A stretch of 21,111 nt of DNA from an uncultured Gammaproteobacteria bacterium (GCA_938003715.1 CALKYK010000243.1:1-21111); one strand, 5' to 3'. Numbered from the stretch's first letter, positions 6,368 through 14,186 are shown. Notes: generated by a model not told the origin, from the letters alone. Numbers and translations are program-made.

Positions 6368-8566
6368 TCAGCGCATGATGTACTGGATCTCGGCACCCCA
6401 TACGCGGCCCTTGTTCAGCGGAGAGAACGTCGAGCCGGGGAAGAACGGCGTCTGCGTATCGCCACCGATCGTGACCTGGTCTTTCAGGTTCTTGCCGAAG
6501 ATCGAGAAGAGCACGCCGGCGTCCATGAACGCGCAGCCGAGGCGCGCATCGACCATGTCGGCCTCGCGCAGCTCGCCCAGGTTGTTGTCGGTGTAGAAGC
6601 TCGGGTCGCGGCGGTAAGCCGAAACCTGTGCCTGCAGCGAGCCCCAGCCCATTTCGCGCTCGTAAACGACCTGGCCGCCATAGGACCACGGCGCGAGGCG
6701 CGGGATCTTCAGCGCCGCATCGGCTTCGTCAATCACGTCGTCGCCGTTCAGGTCGAACAGGATCGTGTTGTACTCGCCGTCTACGTAGCCCATGTTCGCG
6801 CGCACGACGAGGTTGTCGGTCAGCACCGCGGTGAACTCGGCGTCGATGCCCTTGATCGTCGCATCCGCGGTATTGCGAATCAGCTGTACAACACCGACGA
6901 TCGGGTCGGACAGGTTCAGCTCGCGCTGCATGTCGTCGATGCTGTTGCTGTAGGCGGAGACGTTGGCGCGGAATTTGCAGCCGGCAAAGTCCTTCTTGAA
7001 GCCGACTTCAAGCGACGTCTGCTCTTCCTCGTCGAACGCCGCGTTCGGGATGGCCACTGCCGTGTGGCGCATGTTGTAGCCACCTGAGCGATGTCCCTTG
7101 GTCCAGAACGCGTAAATCTGCGTGTCGTCGTCCGGCATGACCTGCAGGCCGACTTTCGGCGTGAAATTGCTCCAGTCTCGCGAATCCGTGAAGTCGTACG
7201 CCGGGCAGCCTCCGCTGAGCGTGCACAGGTTGAGCGGAATCGTCGCGATTTGCGCGTCTTTTTCTTCGCTCGTGTACCGCCCGCCCAGGTTCAGTACGAT
7301 CGATTCGCTGAGCTGTACGTCCACCTGCGCGAAAACGCCCCAGGTCGTCTGGTCCTGCGTGCCGCCGCCGGTGCGCCCGGGCGGCACCCAGCCGACCGGC
7401 GGAATCTGCCGGTTCTCGAGGTAGTCGAATTCCTGCGTGAAGTAGTAGACACCGGTGGTCAGGTAGTAACGGTCCCAGCCTCCTGAGTAGCGCAGCTCGT
7501 TCGAGATCTGGTCCTGGTCAAGCATCGACGGCGCGTGGAAGATGAATGCGGGCGTACCGTCGATGTCACCCATCGTCGAGGATTCGTACTGACGGTAGGC
7601 GAGAATGTTCGTGATCTGGCCTTCGCCGAAGTTCACGTCCCAGTTCACCTCGAAGATCGCGTTCGTCCACTCGTTGTCGTAGAAGCCTTCCTCGTCGACC
7701 GCGAAATCAAATTCCTCGTAGCTGTACTGGCGCGGACACAGTCCGGGTACCGCGAGGAAGATGCAGCCGGCGTTCTGCGATGCGGGGCCGTCGCCTTCGG
7801 ACTGGCCGTGCTCCAGGCGCAGAATCGCGTCGAAGTCCTGGTTGTCGAACGAGAGCGCACCGCGAACGACCGTCGTTTCGGCCTTGCCGAAATTGTCGTT
7901 GCCGTTGGCGAGGTTCGTGTGCCAGCCGCCGTCGTCGTTGTTGTACGCCGCGAGCTTCCAGCCCATCGTGTCACTGATCGGGCCGGAAAAGACGGCGGAC
8001 AGGTAACGGTTCTCACCGGTCTCGTAGGCCGCTTTCGCGTTGATCGAAAACTCCTGTGTCGGCCGGCTTGTGTTCAGCAGTACCGCGCCGCCCGTCACGT
8101 TGCGGCCGAACAGCAATCCCTGCGGCCCGCGCAGGACTTCTACGCTTTCCAGGTCGAAGATGTCGAACACGACGCCGGCGTTGATGCCGTAGTACATGCC
8201 GTCGACGAACAGGCCCACGGTCGGGTCGATCGACGGGATCGAGCTGTTGACGCCGAGGCCGCGAATCGAAAAGTTCGCCGTGCCGCGCGTGGTACCGATG
8301 TCCTCGAGCTGCACGCTCGGCGCGTTGAAGCCGAGCGCCTTGAGATCGCGAATATGCATCTTGTCGAGCTGGTTGCTGTTGTACGCGCTGATCGCAACCG
8401 CAGCGTCCTGCACCTCGATGCCGCCGGCGCGCTTGGTCGCCGTAACGATGATTTCCTCCAGCAGCGCCTGGCCGAGGTCCTGCGCGTAGCTCGCGCCGGC
8501 TCCGGTCAGCAGCAGGAGCGCGGCAGCGATTGTCCTGCCGCACGTTTTATGAAGATCGGATTGCAT
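6368..8566 (-). CDS. TonB-dependent outer-membrane receptor
   Basis: The 732-residue protein has a signal peptide (residues 1 to about 28, ending ASYA), a TonB box EIIVTATKR (38-46), a plug domain containing SIRGLGVNSS, DPTVGLFVDGMYYG and ESVEVLRGPQGLLFGRN, and a long C-terminal region of alternating strands typical of a 22-strand barrel. It would use TonB energy to import a bulky ligand such as an iron chelate, cobalamin or glycan; the sequence does not say which. An acidic loop DLNGDDVIDEAD (complement at 6719-6754) resembles a calcium-binding EF-hand or dockerin loop. The last residues, YIMR, lack the usual terminal Phe. The start at 8566 has GGAGA upstream and gives a proper signal peptide; a start at 8623 would not. 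It is apparently monocistronic. Confidence 0.93.
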   Translation of the reverse strand: MQSDLHKTCGRTIAAALLLLTGAGASYAQDLGQALLEEIIVTATKRAGGIEVQDAAVAISAYNSNQLDKMHIRDLKALGFNAPSVQLEDIGTTRGTANFSIRGLGVNSSIPSIDPTVGLFVDGMYYGINAGVVFDIFDLESVEVLRGPQGLLFGRNVTGGAVLLNTSRPTQEFSINAKAAYETGENRYLSAVFSGPISDTMGWKLAAYNNDDGGWHTNLANGNDNFGKAETTVVRGALSFDNQDFDAILRLEHGQSEGDGPASQNAGCIFLAVPGLCPRQYSYEEFDFAVDEEGFYDNEWTNAIFEVNWDVNFGEGQITNILAYRQYESSTMGDIDGTPAFIFHAPSMLDQDQISNELRYSGGWDRYYLTTGVYYFTQEFDYLENRQIPPVGWVPPGRTGGGTQDQTTWGVFAQVDVQLSESIVLNLGGRYTSEEKDAQIATIPLNLCTLSGGCPAYDFTDSRDWSNFTPKVGLQVMPDDDTQIYAFWTKGHRSGGYNMRHTAVAIPNAAFDEEEQTSLEVGFKKDFAGCKFRANVSAYSNSIDDMQRELNLSDPIVGVVQLIRNTADATIKGIDAEFTAVLTDNLVVRANMGYVDGEYNTILFDLNGDDVIDEADAALKIPRLAPWSYGGQVVYEREMGWGSLQAQVSAYRRDPSFYTDNNLGELREADMVDARLGCAFMDAGVLFSIFGKNLKDQVTIGGDTQTPFFPGSTFSPLNKGRVWGAEIQYIMR

Positions 8567-8670
8567 GCTCTTCTCTCCGCAATAGATTGGTCTTCGACCG
8601 CCCGGTTGTGCTGACCGCAACATCCCCGATATGGCATCGGTCTCCCGCCAGGCGCCGGGTCATGGCCGCT

Positions 8671-8690
8671 ATAGTACTGAAAGCGCTCAG
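8671..8690 (-). promoter_or_regulatory. Possible receptor promoter -10 with adjacent LacI-like palindrome
   Basis: On the minus strand TACTAT (8671-8676) is a good -10 hexamer, about 105 nt upstream of the receptor start. No good -35 is present at 17 nt. Directly upstream lies CTGA-AAGCGC-TCAG (8677-8690), an imperfect palindrome with the central CG found in LacI-family operators. It would occupy the spacer, so a repressor could block the promoter. This is a suggestion only. Confidence 0.4.
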
Positions 8691-8711
8691 GTAATGATAC
8701 GACCACGCAAC

Positions 8712-8745
8712 AAAAATACGGCCGCTTCCGGGCGGCCTGCGGCCG
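8712..8745 (-). terminator. Intrinsic terminator of the gabD-alkA-ogt operon
   Basis: Stem CGGCCGC (8719-8725) pairs with GCGGCCG (8739-8745). On the minus strand it is followed by TATTTTTG. It lies 30 nt downstream of the ogt stop codon and ahead of the receptor promoter region. A shorter alternative hairpin GCCGC/GCGGC exists at 8721-8736. Confidence 0.7.
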
Positions 8746-8774
8746 GTATGTTGTGAAAAACTGACAATATCGGC

Positions 8775-9266
8775 TCAGCTGCGGTGCGGAAAACGGCTGT
8801 GTTCGAACTCGAGCCGGAGGAGCGACTCCTTGGTGGGAATGCCGCCGCCGAAACCGGTCATGTCGCCGCTCGCGCCGATGACCCGGTGGCAGGGGATCAC
8901 GATCGGCAGCGGGTTGCGCCCGTTCGCGGCGCCGACCGCGCGCACCGCTCTCGGCCGCCCGATGCGGCGCGCGATGTCGCCGTAGGTAGTCGTCGTGCCG
9001 TAGGGGATACGCTGCAGCTCGCCCAGCACCTCGAGCTGAAACTCGGTGCCGGTCGGTGCCAGCGGCAGGTCGAAGGACTGCCGCTTGCCGGCGAAATACT
9101 CGTCGAGCTGCTCCTTTGCATCGGCGAACGGGCGCTCGGAAAAGATCCAGTCGGGCTCCGGCTCGCGGCGCCCCGACCCTTCCGGAAAGCCGATGACGCG
9201 CAGGCCCTCGTCGTCCCCGGCGAGGAGCAGCTGACCAACGGGGGTCTCGTGATAACAGTAGTGCAT
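8775..9266 (-). CDS. ogt: Methylated-DNA--protein-cysteine methyltransferase
   Basis: This suicide enzyme removes alkyl groups from O6-alkylguanine and O4-alkylthymine onto an active-site cysteine. The 163-residue protein has the acceptor motif IPCHRVIG with C126, the preceding RAVGAANGRNPLPIVIP, and the DNA-binding segment PYGTTTTYGDIARRIGRPRAVR. Its length is close to E. coli Ogt (171), and there is no Ada-type N-terminal domain. The start at 9266 (MHYCYHETPVG) was chosen because GGAGG lies 8 nt upstream; the frame also opens at 9284, inside alkA. The start is 4 nt beyond the alkA stop, so the two repair genes are coupled. The gene itself looks intact although alkA upstream is interrupted. 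Confidence 0.95.
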   Translation of the reverse strand: MHYCYHETPVGQLLLAGDDEGLRVIGFPEGSGRREPEPDWIFSERPFADAKEQLDEYFAGKRQSFDLPLAPTGTEFQLEVLGELQRIPYGTTTTYGDIARRIGRPRAVRAVGAANGRNPLPIVIPCHRVIGASGDMTGFGGGIPTKESLLRLEFEHSRFPHRS

Positions 9267-9270
9267 TGCA

Positions 9271-10158
9271 TCATCCTCCGGCATCGGGCAGCGAACCCCA
9301 TAGGAGCAACGCCGCGTACGCGCGCCAGGGTCGCCACTGCTCGCTTCGCGCTGCGAGTTCTTTCGGCGTCACCCGGTCGGGCCAGGCGACGGCCTTGACC
9401 AGGCCGAGGTCCGACGACGGGAATGCGTCGGCATCCTTGAGCGCGCGCATGGCCACGTACTGCGCCGTCCAGTCGCCGATGCCTTTGATCGATTGTAGCG
9501 TTTCGCGCACCTGCCGCGAGGTCTGCGTGCCGTCGAACGCGAGCTCGCCGTTTTCGACGGCCTTCGCCACCTAGCGCATCGACGCGATGCGCGCACCAAC
9601 GATGCCCATGCCGTTGAATCGTGCCCGCGACAGGCGATCGGGGCGCGGAAACACCCGCTCCGGAGCGCCATCGCCGGAAGCCCCAGGCATCGATTCACCG
9701 TAGCGCCGGGCGACGCGGCCCGCGAGCGTGGTCGCGGCCTTGACGGAAACCTGCTGGCCCAGGATCGCGCGGATCGTGAGTTCGAATCCGTCCCACGTGC
9801 CGGGCACGCGCACGCCGGGGTTTCGGCGAAGGTGGCTGCGCAGTGCCTTGTCGCGGTGCAGCACGGAATGAATGTCGTCGAGCGGTGCATCCAGGTCGAA
9901 CATGCGCCTGACCCGGGCGATAACCTCATCGTCGATTCGCGACGAATTTCCGTGCAGGCGCACGTCGAGCCGCTGTGGTTTTTCCCGCCAGGTGATGTCG
10001 AGCGTTGCAGGCCGGCCATCGACGACGACGCTACGCCGGTAGCGCGTTCCGTCGACCGATTCGACGCCGGGCGTCGCGCGGCCCGCGAAAAATCCGATCA
10101 GCGCCGGCCAGTCGAAAGGCGGCGTGACACCGAGTCGCACCACGTTTCCGCCGGCCAT
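9271..10158 (-). pseudogene. alkA: DNA-3-methyladenine glycosylase II, interrupted by an in-frame TAG
   Basis: Read through, the frame encodes 295 codons, close to E. coli AlkA (282 residues). AlkA excises N3- and N7-alkylated bases. The N-terminal domain (PPFDWPALIGFFAGRATPGVE) and the glycosylase core (FELTIRAILGQQVSVKAATTLA) are in codons 1-195. Codon 196 is TAG (9571-9573). The same frame continues with AFDGTQTSRQVRETLQSI, the helix-hairpin-helix KGIGDWTAQYVAMRAL and the catalytic-Asp region FPSSDLGLVKA. Truncation at 195 residues removes the catalytic Asp and hairpin, so the product should be inactive unless TAG is suppressed. A GTG directly after the stop could restart, without a clear ribosome site. 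There is no frameshift, which points to a recent point mutation or a sequencing error. It lies 10 nt after gabD and 4 nt before ogt. Confidence 0.88.
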
Positions 10159-10168
10159 GCGCCTGCCG

Positions 10169-11632
10169 TCAGCGCTCGATGCCGCCCATGCAGAGGTACT
10201 TGATCTCGAGGTAGTCGTCGAGACCGTACTTCGAGCCTTCGCGACCCTGGCCGGATTCCTTGACGCCGCCGAACGGCGCCATTTCGTTCGAGATCAGGCC
10301 CTCGTTGATGCCGACGATGCCGTACTCCAGGCCCTCGGCGACGCGCCAGACGCGGCCGATGTCGCGCGAGTAGAAGTAGCTCGCGAGGCCAAACGGCGTG
10401 TCGTTCGCCATGCGAATCGCCTCCTCTTCCGTCTTGAAACGAAACAGCGGTGCGACCGGGCCAAAAATTTCCTCGTTGAAAACGCGCATCGAATCGGAGA
10501 CGTCGGTCAGCACGGTCGGCTGCACGAAACAGGCGCCGAGGTCGGAGCGCGAACCGCCGATCTTTACATTTGCGCCCTTGCCGACCGCGTCCTCGATGAA
10601 CTCGAGCACGTCGTTTGCCGCCTCCTCGTTGATCAGCGGGCCGATCTTGACGCCCTCGTCGAAACCGTTGCCCACCTTCAGGTCGGTGACGGCCTTCATC
10701 AGCCGCTCCGTGAACTCGTCGTAGATGCCGTCCTGAACCAGGATGCGATTCGCGCAGACGCAGGTCTGCCCGGCGTTGCGGAACTTGCTGGCGATCGCAC
10801 CGGACACTGCGGCATCCAGGTCGGCATCGTCGAAGACGATGAACGGCGCGTTGCCGCCGAGTTCCATCGACGTGCGCTTCATCGTCTCCGCGCATTCCTT
10901 GACGAGCTGTTTGCCGACCGGCGTGGATCCGGTGAACGTCAGCTTGCGGACGATCGGATTCGAGGTCAGCTCGGCGCCGATTTCCTTCGTCTTGCCGACG
11001 ACGATGTTGACGACGCCTTTCGGGATGCCGGCGCGGCCGGCCAGCTCGATCATGGCGAGCGCGGAAAGCGGCGTTGCGTTTGCCGGTTTGCACACGACGG
11101 TGCAGCCGGCCGCGAGGGCCGGGGCGATCTTGCGCGCCAGCATCGCGTTCGGGAAGTTCCACGGGGTGATGCAGGCGACGACGCCGACCGGCTGCTTGAT
11201 CACGACCAGCCGCTTGTCGTTGTCGGGCGCCGGGATCGTGTCGCCGTAGATGCGTTTCGCTTCCTCGGCGAACCACTGGATGTAGTTCGCGCCGTAGGCA
11301 ATTTCACCGCGCGACTCGTCGAGGGGCTTGCCCTGCTCCGCGGTCATGATGCGCGCGAGGTCTTCCTGCGCCGACATCATCAGGTCGTACCACTTGCGCA
11401 GGATCGCGGAGCGCTCCTTGGCGCTTTTCTTGCCCCAGTCCTCGAGCGCATCGCCTGCCGCCTCGACGGCCCGCCGCGTCTCGTCACTGCCGCAGGACGG
11501 CAGTTTCGCAATCGTCTCGCCGGTGGCCGGGTTCTTCACGTCGAAGGTGTCGCCGCCGTCGGCGTCGATCCAGTCGCCGTCGACGAAGGCCTTGGTGCGG
11601 AGCAGTTTCTTGTCCTTGATATCAAGACTCAC
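10169..11632 (-). CDS. gabD: NAD(P)-dependent succinate-semialdehyde dehydrogenase
   Basis: This aldehyde dehydrogenase oxidises succinate semialdehyde to succinate, the last step of GABA catabolism. The 487 residues match the family length. Visible features are VVACITPWNFPNAMLARKIAPALAAG (catalytic Asn in PWNF, about 157-160), the Rossmann segment LTFTGSTPVGK (231-241), general base E257 in MELGGNAPF, and catalytic C291 with redox partner C293 in NAGQTCVCANR, the CxC typical of GabD. The cofactor is not certain from sequence. The start is GTG at 11632 with GGAG 8 nt upstream and a good promoter. alkA and ogt follow on the same strand with only 10- and 4-nt gaps, an unexpected pairing of carbon metabolism with alkylation repair. 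Confidence 0.92.
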   Translation of the reverse strand: MSLDIKDKKLLRTKAFVDGDWIDADGGDTFDVKNPATGETIAKLPSCGSDETRRAVEAAGDALEDWGKKSAKERSAILRKWYDLMMSAQEDLARIMTAEQGKPLDESRGEIAYGANYIQWFAEEAKRIYGDTIPAPDNDKRLVVIKQPVGVVACITPWNFPNAMLARKIAPALAAGCTVVCKPANATPLSALAMIELAGRAGIPKGVVNIVVGKTKEIGAELTSNPIVRKLTFTGSTPVGKQLVKECAETMKRTSMELGGNAPFIVFDDADLDAAVSGAIASKFRNAGQTCVCANRILVQDGIYDEFTERLMKAVTDLKVGNGFDEGVKIGPLINEEAANDVLEFIEDAVGKGANVKIGGSRSDLGACFVQPTVLTDVSDSMRVFNEEIFGPVAPLFRFKTEEEAIRMANDTPFGLASYFYSRDIGRVWRVAEGLEYGIVGINEGLISNEMAPFGGVKESGQGREGSKYGLDDYLEIKYLCMGGIER

Positions 11633-11671
11633 TGAAAAGTCTCCATTCGTATTGTTTCAAGGGAGCGCCGC

Positions 11672-11700
11672 AGAATAGAAGGTTCCGCGTTGCGCGGCAA
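11672..11700 (-). promoter_or_regulatory. Promoter of the gabD-alkA-ogt operon
   Basis: On the minus strand a -35 TTGCCG (11695-11700), a 17-nt spacer and a -10 TATTCT (11672-11677) lie about 40 nt upstream of the gabD GTG. Both hexamers match consensus at four or more positions and the spacing is optimal. Confidence 0.7.
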
Positions 11701-11713
11701 ATGTGCTTTGCGG

Positions 11714-11747
11714 AAAAAAAACACCCCGGCCGGGGAAGGCCGGGGTG
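11714..11747 (-). terminator. Intrinsic terminator of the dps-peroxiredoxin operon
   Basis: A perfect 10-bp stem CACCCCGGCC (11722-11731) with GGCCGGGGTG (11738-11747) is followed on the minus strand by eight U residues. It lies 47 nt after the stop codon of the peroxiredoxin-glutaredoxin gene and just upstream of the gabD promoter. Confidence 0.92.
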
Positions 11748-11794
11748 GGGTCCTGAGCGTCGGGGGAACGGGGGTAGGAGCTCAGGAGTGTTGC

Positions 11795-12544
11795 TCAGGC
11801 CGCTTTCTTGCGCTGGGCGGCCAGCCAGGTTTCGAGGTCGTCGGCGCCGCCGATTTTCTCGCCGTTGATGAATATCTGTGGCAATGACGAAGCGTCAGCA
11901 ACGGCGCGCAGTGTGCGATCGGTATACGCGTCATTCAGCTCCAGCGCTTCGAACTCGATGCCGGCGTCGCGCAGCAGGCCTTTGGCCCGCGCACAGTGCG
12001 GGCAGCCGCCGCGCGAGAATACCGTCACGTCGAAAGGCTTCCTGGCTTCCGGTGCGAAGTAGGCGAGCATCGTGTCCGCATCGGATACCTCGAACGGGTC
12101 GCCCGGCACTTCCGGCTCGATGAACATTTTTTCCACGACGCCGTCGCGTACGAGCATCGAGTAGCGCCACGAGCGCTTGCCGAAGCCCAGGTCTTCCTTG
12201 CCGACCAGCATGCCCATGCCGTCGGTGAACTCGCCGTTGCCGTCGGGCAGGAACGTGACGTTCGACGCGCGCTGCGCGACCGCCCACTCCTGCATGACGA
12301 ACGCGTCATTGACCGATACGCAGACGATGTCGTCGACGCCGTGCTTGCGGAAGATCGGTGCGAGCTGGTTGTAGCGCGGCACGTGTGCCGACGAGCAGGT
12401 CGGCGTGAACGCGCCAGGCAGTGAAAATACGACGACCGTCTTCCCGGCAAAGATGTCCTCGCTGCTCAGGTTGACCCAGTCGTGATCCTTACGCGTGCGA
12501 AACGTGACGTTCGGTACGCGCTGTCCCTCTCTGTTTTCGAACAT
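11795..12544 (-). CDS. Hybrid peroxiredoxin-glutaredoxin (Prx5-Grx fusion)
   Basis: This fusion reduces H2O2 and organic peroxides using glutathione through its own glutaredoxin domain. Residues 1 to about 165 are a Prx5-type peroxiredoxin with P43-GAFTPT-C50 (peroxidatic cysteine) and R127 in SWRYSM. Residues about 172-249 are a glutaredoxin with C181-P-H-C184, the cis-Pro loop LPQIF (P222) and the GSH-binding GGADDL. Cysteine positions nearly coincide with those I recall for the H. influenzae hybrid (49, 180, 183). The start at 12544 (MFENREGQ) has GGAG upstream; a frame opening at 12586 runs into dps and is rejected. The gene lies 31 nt after dps, and oxyR is divergent upstream, so OxyR activation is likely. 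Confidence 0.95.
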   Translation of the reverse strand: MFENREGQRVPNVTFRTRKDHDWVNLSSEDIFAGKTVVVFSLPGAFTPTCSSAHVPRYNQLAPIFRKHGVDDIVCVSVNDAFVMQEWAVAQRASNVTFLPDGNGEFTDGMGMLVGKEDLGFGKRSWRYSMLVRDGVVEKMFIEPEVPGDPFEVSDADTMLAYFAPEARKPFDVTVFSRGGCPHCARAKGLLRDAGIEFEALELNDAYTDRTLRAVADASSLPQIFINGEKIGGADDLETWLAAQRKKAA

Positions 12545-12575
12545 GTAATGTAACTCCGTTGTGATCCGTGTGGTT

Positions 12576-13046
12576 TCAGGCCGCAAGCATGCTGCGCAGC
12601 ATCCAGGCGTTTTTCTCGTGAATCTGCATGCGCTGCGTCAGCAGGTCTGCGGTCGGCTGGTCGTTCGCGTCATCGGCTGCGGGAAAGCCCTCGCGCGCGG
12701 TACGGGCGACCGTCTCCTGGCCTTCGACGAGCTCGCGCACCATGTCGTCGGCGGATTCGCCGCCGGCCGATTCGCGGATCGAGGTGAGCTTCGAGAACTC
12801 GGCGTAGGATCCGGGCGCGACTATCCCTAAGGCACGGATGCGCTCGGCAATCTCGTCGACCGCCGTCGCAAGCTCCGTGTACTGCTCCTCGAACATCGTG
12901 TGCAGCGTGTTGAACTGCGGGCCGGTGACGTTCCAGTGATAGTTGTGCGTTTTCAGATACAGCGTGTAGCTGTCCGCCAGCAGGCGCGACAGTCCCGCGG
13001 CAATCTCCTGACGCTGTTCAGGCGTCAGGCCGATATCGATTTTCAT
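12576..13046 (-). CDS. dps: Dps-family ferritin-like DNA-protection protein
   Basis: Dps forms a 12-mer that oxidises and stores iron with H2O2, limiting Fenton damage. The 156-residue protein has the inter-subunit ferroxidase ligands at expected spacing: H37 in YHWNVTG, H49 in LHTMFEEQY, E53, D64 and E68 in AVDEIAER. The N-terminus is short and not Lys-rich, so DNA binding by an N-terminal tail as in E. coli Dps is doubtful. The start at 13046 (MKIDIGL) follows GGGGA; a start at 13094 would add a spurious leader. It is first gene of the dps-peroxiredoxin unit, divergent from oxyR. Confidence 0.93.
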   Translation of the reverse strand: MKIDIGLTPEQRQEIAAGLSRLLADSYTLYLKTHNYHWNVTGPQFNTLHTMFEEQYTELATAVDEIAERIRALGIVAPGSYAEFSKLTSIRESAGGESADDMVRELVEGQETVARTAREGFPAADDANDQPTADLLTQRMQIHEKNAWMLRSMLAA

Positions 13047-13144
13047 CGCGTTCCCCAGTGGTGTTGTGAGGCTTGCCACGGTAAGGAAAATCAATTAATA
13101 AATAAATCAGAATTTTTCTCTTAAATTAATCGGTTTTGTAGAAG
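13047..13144. promoter_or_regulatory. Divergent dps/oxyR control region, strongly AT-rich
   Basis: The 98-bp gap contains a markedly AT-rich core (about 13085-13140) in an otherwise GC-rich window. For oxyR (plus) TTGCCA (13073-13078), a 17-nt spacer and TAATAA (13096-13101) form a plausible promoter. ATTAAT motifs occur near 13095 and 13125. No ATAG/CTAT-type OxyR site of E. coli form was found by eye, so OxyR binding here is inferred from gene arrangement only. Confidence 0.5.
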
Positions 13145-14059
13145 ATGAACTATCCGACCCTGAAACAGCTGCGCTACTTCGTCGCACTCAGCGAGGAGCA
13201 GCATTTCGGCCGGGCCGCCGAGGCCAGTTTCGTCTCGCAGTCCGCGTTTTCGACCGCGATCCAGGAGCTGGAGGCAACGCTCGAGGTGCAGCTGGTCGAC
13301 CGCACCAAGCGCCAGGTGACGATCACCGCGGTGGGCCGGGAAGTAGCGACGCAGGCCAGGCTGGTACTGCGCGACCTCGACCAGCTGGTCGAAGTGGCGG
13401 GCCAGCGGCGCAAGCCGCTGTCCGGCCCGCTGCGACTCGGCGTGATCCCGACGATCGCCCCGTTCCTGCTGCCGCCGCTGTTACCGAAGCTGCGCAGGTC
13501 TTATCCGGACCTGAAGCTGTTCCTCACCGAGGACCAGACCCAGCGCATTCATGAGAAGCTGCTGGATGGCGAAGTCGACCTGATATTGCTCGCATTGCCC
13601 TACGACCTGCGCAGCGTGGAGACGGAAGCCCTGTTCGAGGACCGGTTCTGCCTGGCCGTACGCCAGGGCTCAGACTACGTCGACCCGAAGAACTACCGCT
13701 TCAACCGGCTGCAGGCAAACAGCATCCTGCTGCTGGAGGATGGACACTGCCTGCGCGAGCACGCGATTGCGGCGTGCAGGGTGCGAAACACCGAGCAGGT
13801 GAGCCGCTTCGCCGCGAGCAGCCTGCTGACGCTGGTGGAGATGGTCGATGCGGACCTGGGGATAACGTTTTTGCCGGAGATGGCCCGCGGTTCGTCGATC
13901 CTGAGGAATACCCGGGTCAGGCTGCATCCGATGGACGAAAAGAGCTACCGCACGATCGGTCTCGCATGGCGCAAGGGCAGCGCGCGGGCCGATGAGTTCC
14001 GGATGCTCGGCGAGTTCCTGAAGCAGCACCGGCCGGGGTCGGTGCCGCCGAAAACGTGA
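13145..14059 (+). CDS. oxyR: LysR-family peroxide-sensing regulator OxyR
   Basis: The 304-residue LysR-type regulator has the N-terminal helix-turn-helix (LKQLRYFVALSEEQHFGRAA, then SQSAFSTAIQELEATL, residues 7-46) and a substrate-like regulatory domain. In the latter, EDGHCLREHAIAAC places C202 and C211 nine residues apart, as C199/C208 of E. coli OxyR, whose disulfide switches the protein on. FLPEMA and the D-L-G-I segment near 237-247 are also typical. It is divergent from dps and the peroxiredoxin-glutaredoxin gene, which are probable targets. The Shine-Dalgarno is weak (GTAGAAG abuts the ATG). Its stop codon lies inside a near-perfect CRP-like palindrome. Confidence 0.95.
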   Translation: MNYPTLKQLRYFVALSEEQHFGRAAEASFVSQSAFSTAIQELEATLEVQLVDRTKRQVTITAVGREVATQARLVLRDLDQLVEVAGQRRKPLSGPLRLGVIPTIAPFLLPPLLPKLRRSYPDLKLFLTEDQTQRIHEKLLDGEVDLILLALPYDLRSVETEALFEDRFCLAVRQGSDYVDPKNYRFNRLQANSILLLEDGHCLREHAIAACRVRNTEQVSRFAASSLLTLVEMVDADLGITFLPEMARGSSILRNTRVRLHPMDEKSYRTIGLAWRKGSARADEFRMLGEFLKQHRPGSVPPKT

Positions 14060-14069
14060 TCCGGATCAC
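14056..14069. promoter_or_regulatory. CRP-like binding site overlapping the oxyR stop codon
   Basis: GTGATCCGGATCAC is a perfect 14-bp palindrome. With flanks it reads CGTGATCCGGATCACA, differing from the E. coli CRP consensus TGTGATCTAGATCACA only at the first base and the two central bases. A degenerate second site, TGTGATCGCAGACAC, follows at 14106-14120. Both lie upstream of the small membrane-protein gene at 14187. Confidence 0.55.
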
Positions 14070-14186
14070 ACTACGTCGGGCGCCTGCAGGGGCGCTTCGA
14101 CAAGCTGTGATCGCAGACACTGTTTTGACGCAGGCGATTGCGGACGATGCCGGTAACAAGGATTGCCAGCACCGCAAGGATCCGCC

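Noticed and set aside
7535..8614. 359-codon plus-strand frame, plus a similar one at 6239-7087
   Set aside because: Both are antisense to the TonB receptor and have composition typical of shadow frames.
10124..11635. 503-codon open frame on the plus strand
   Set aside because: It is antisense to gabD, whose catalytic motifs are intact, and has no family features. Long antisense frames are expected in GC-rich coding DNA.
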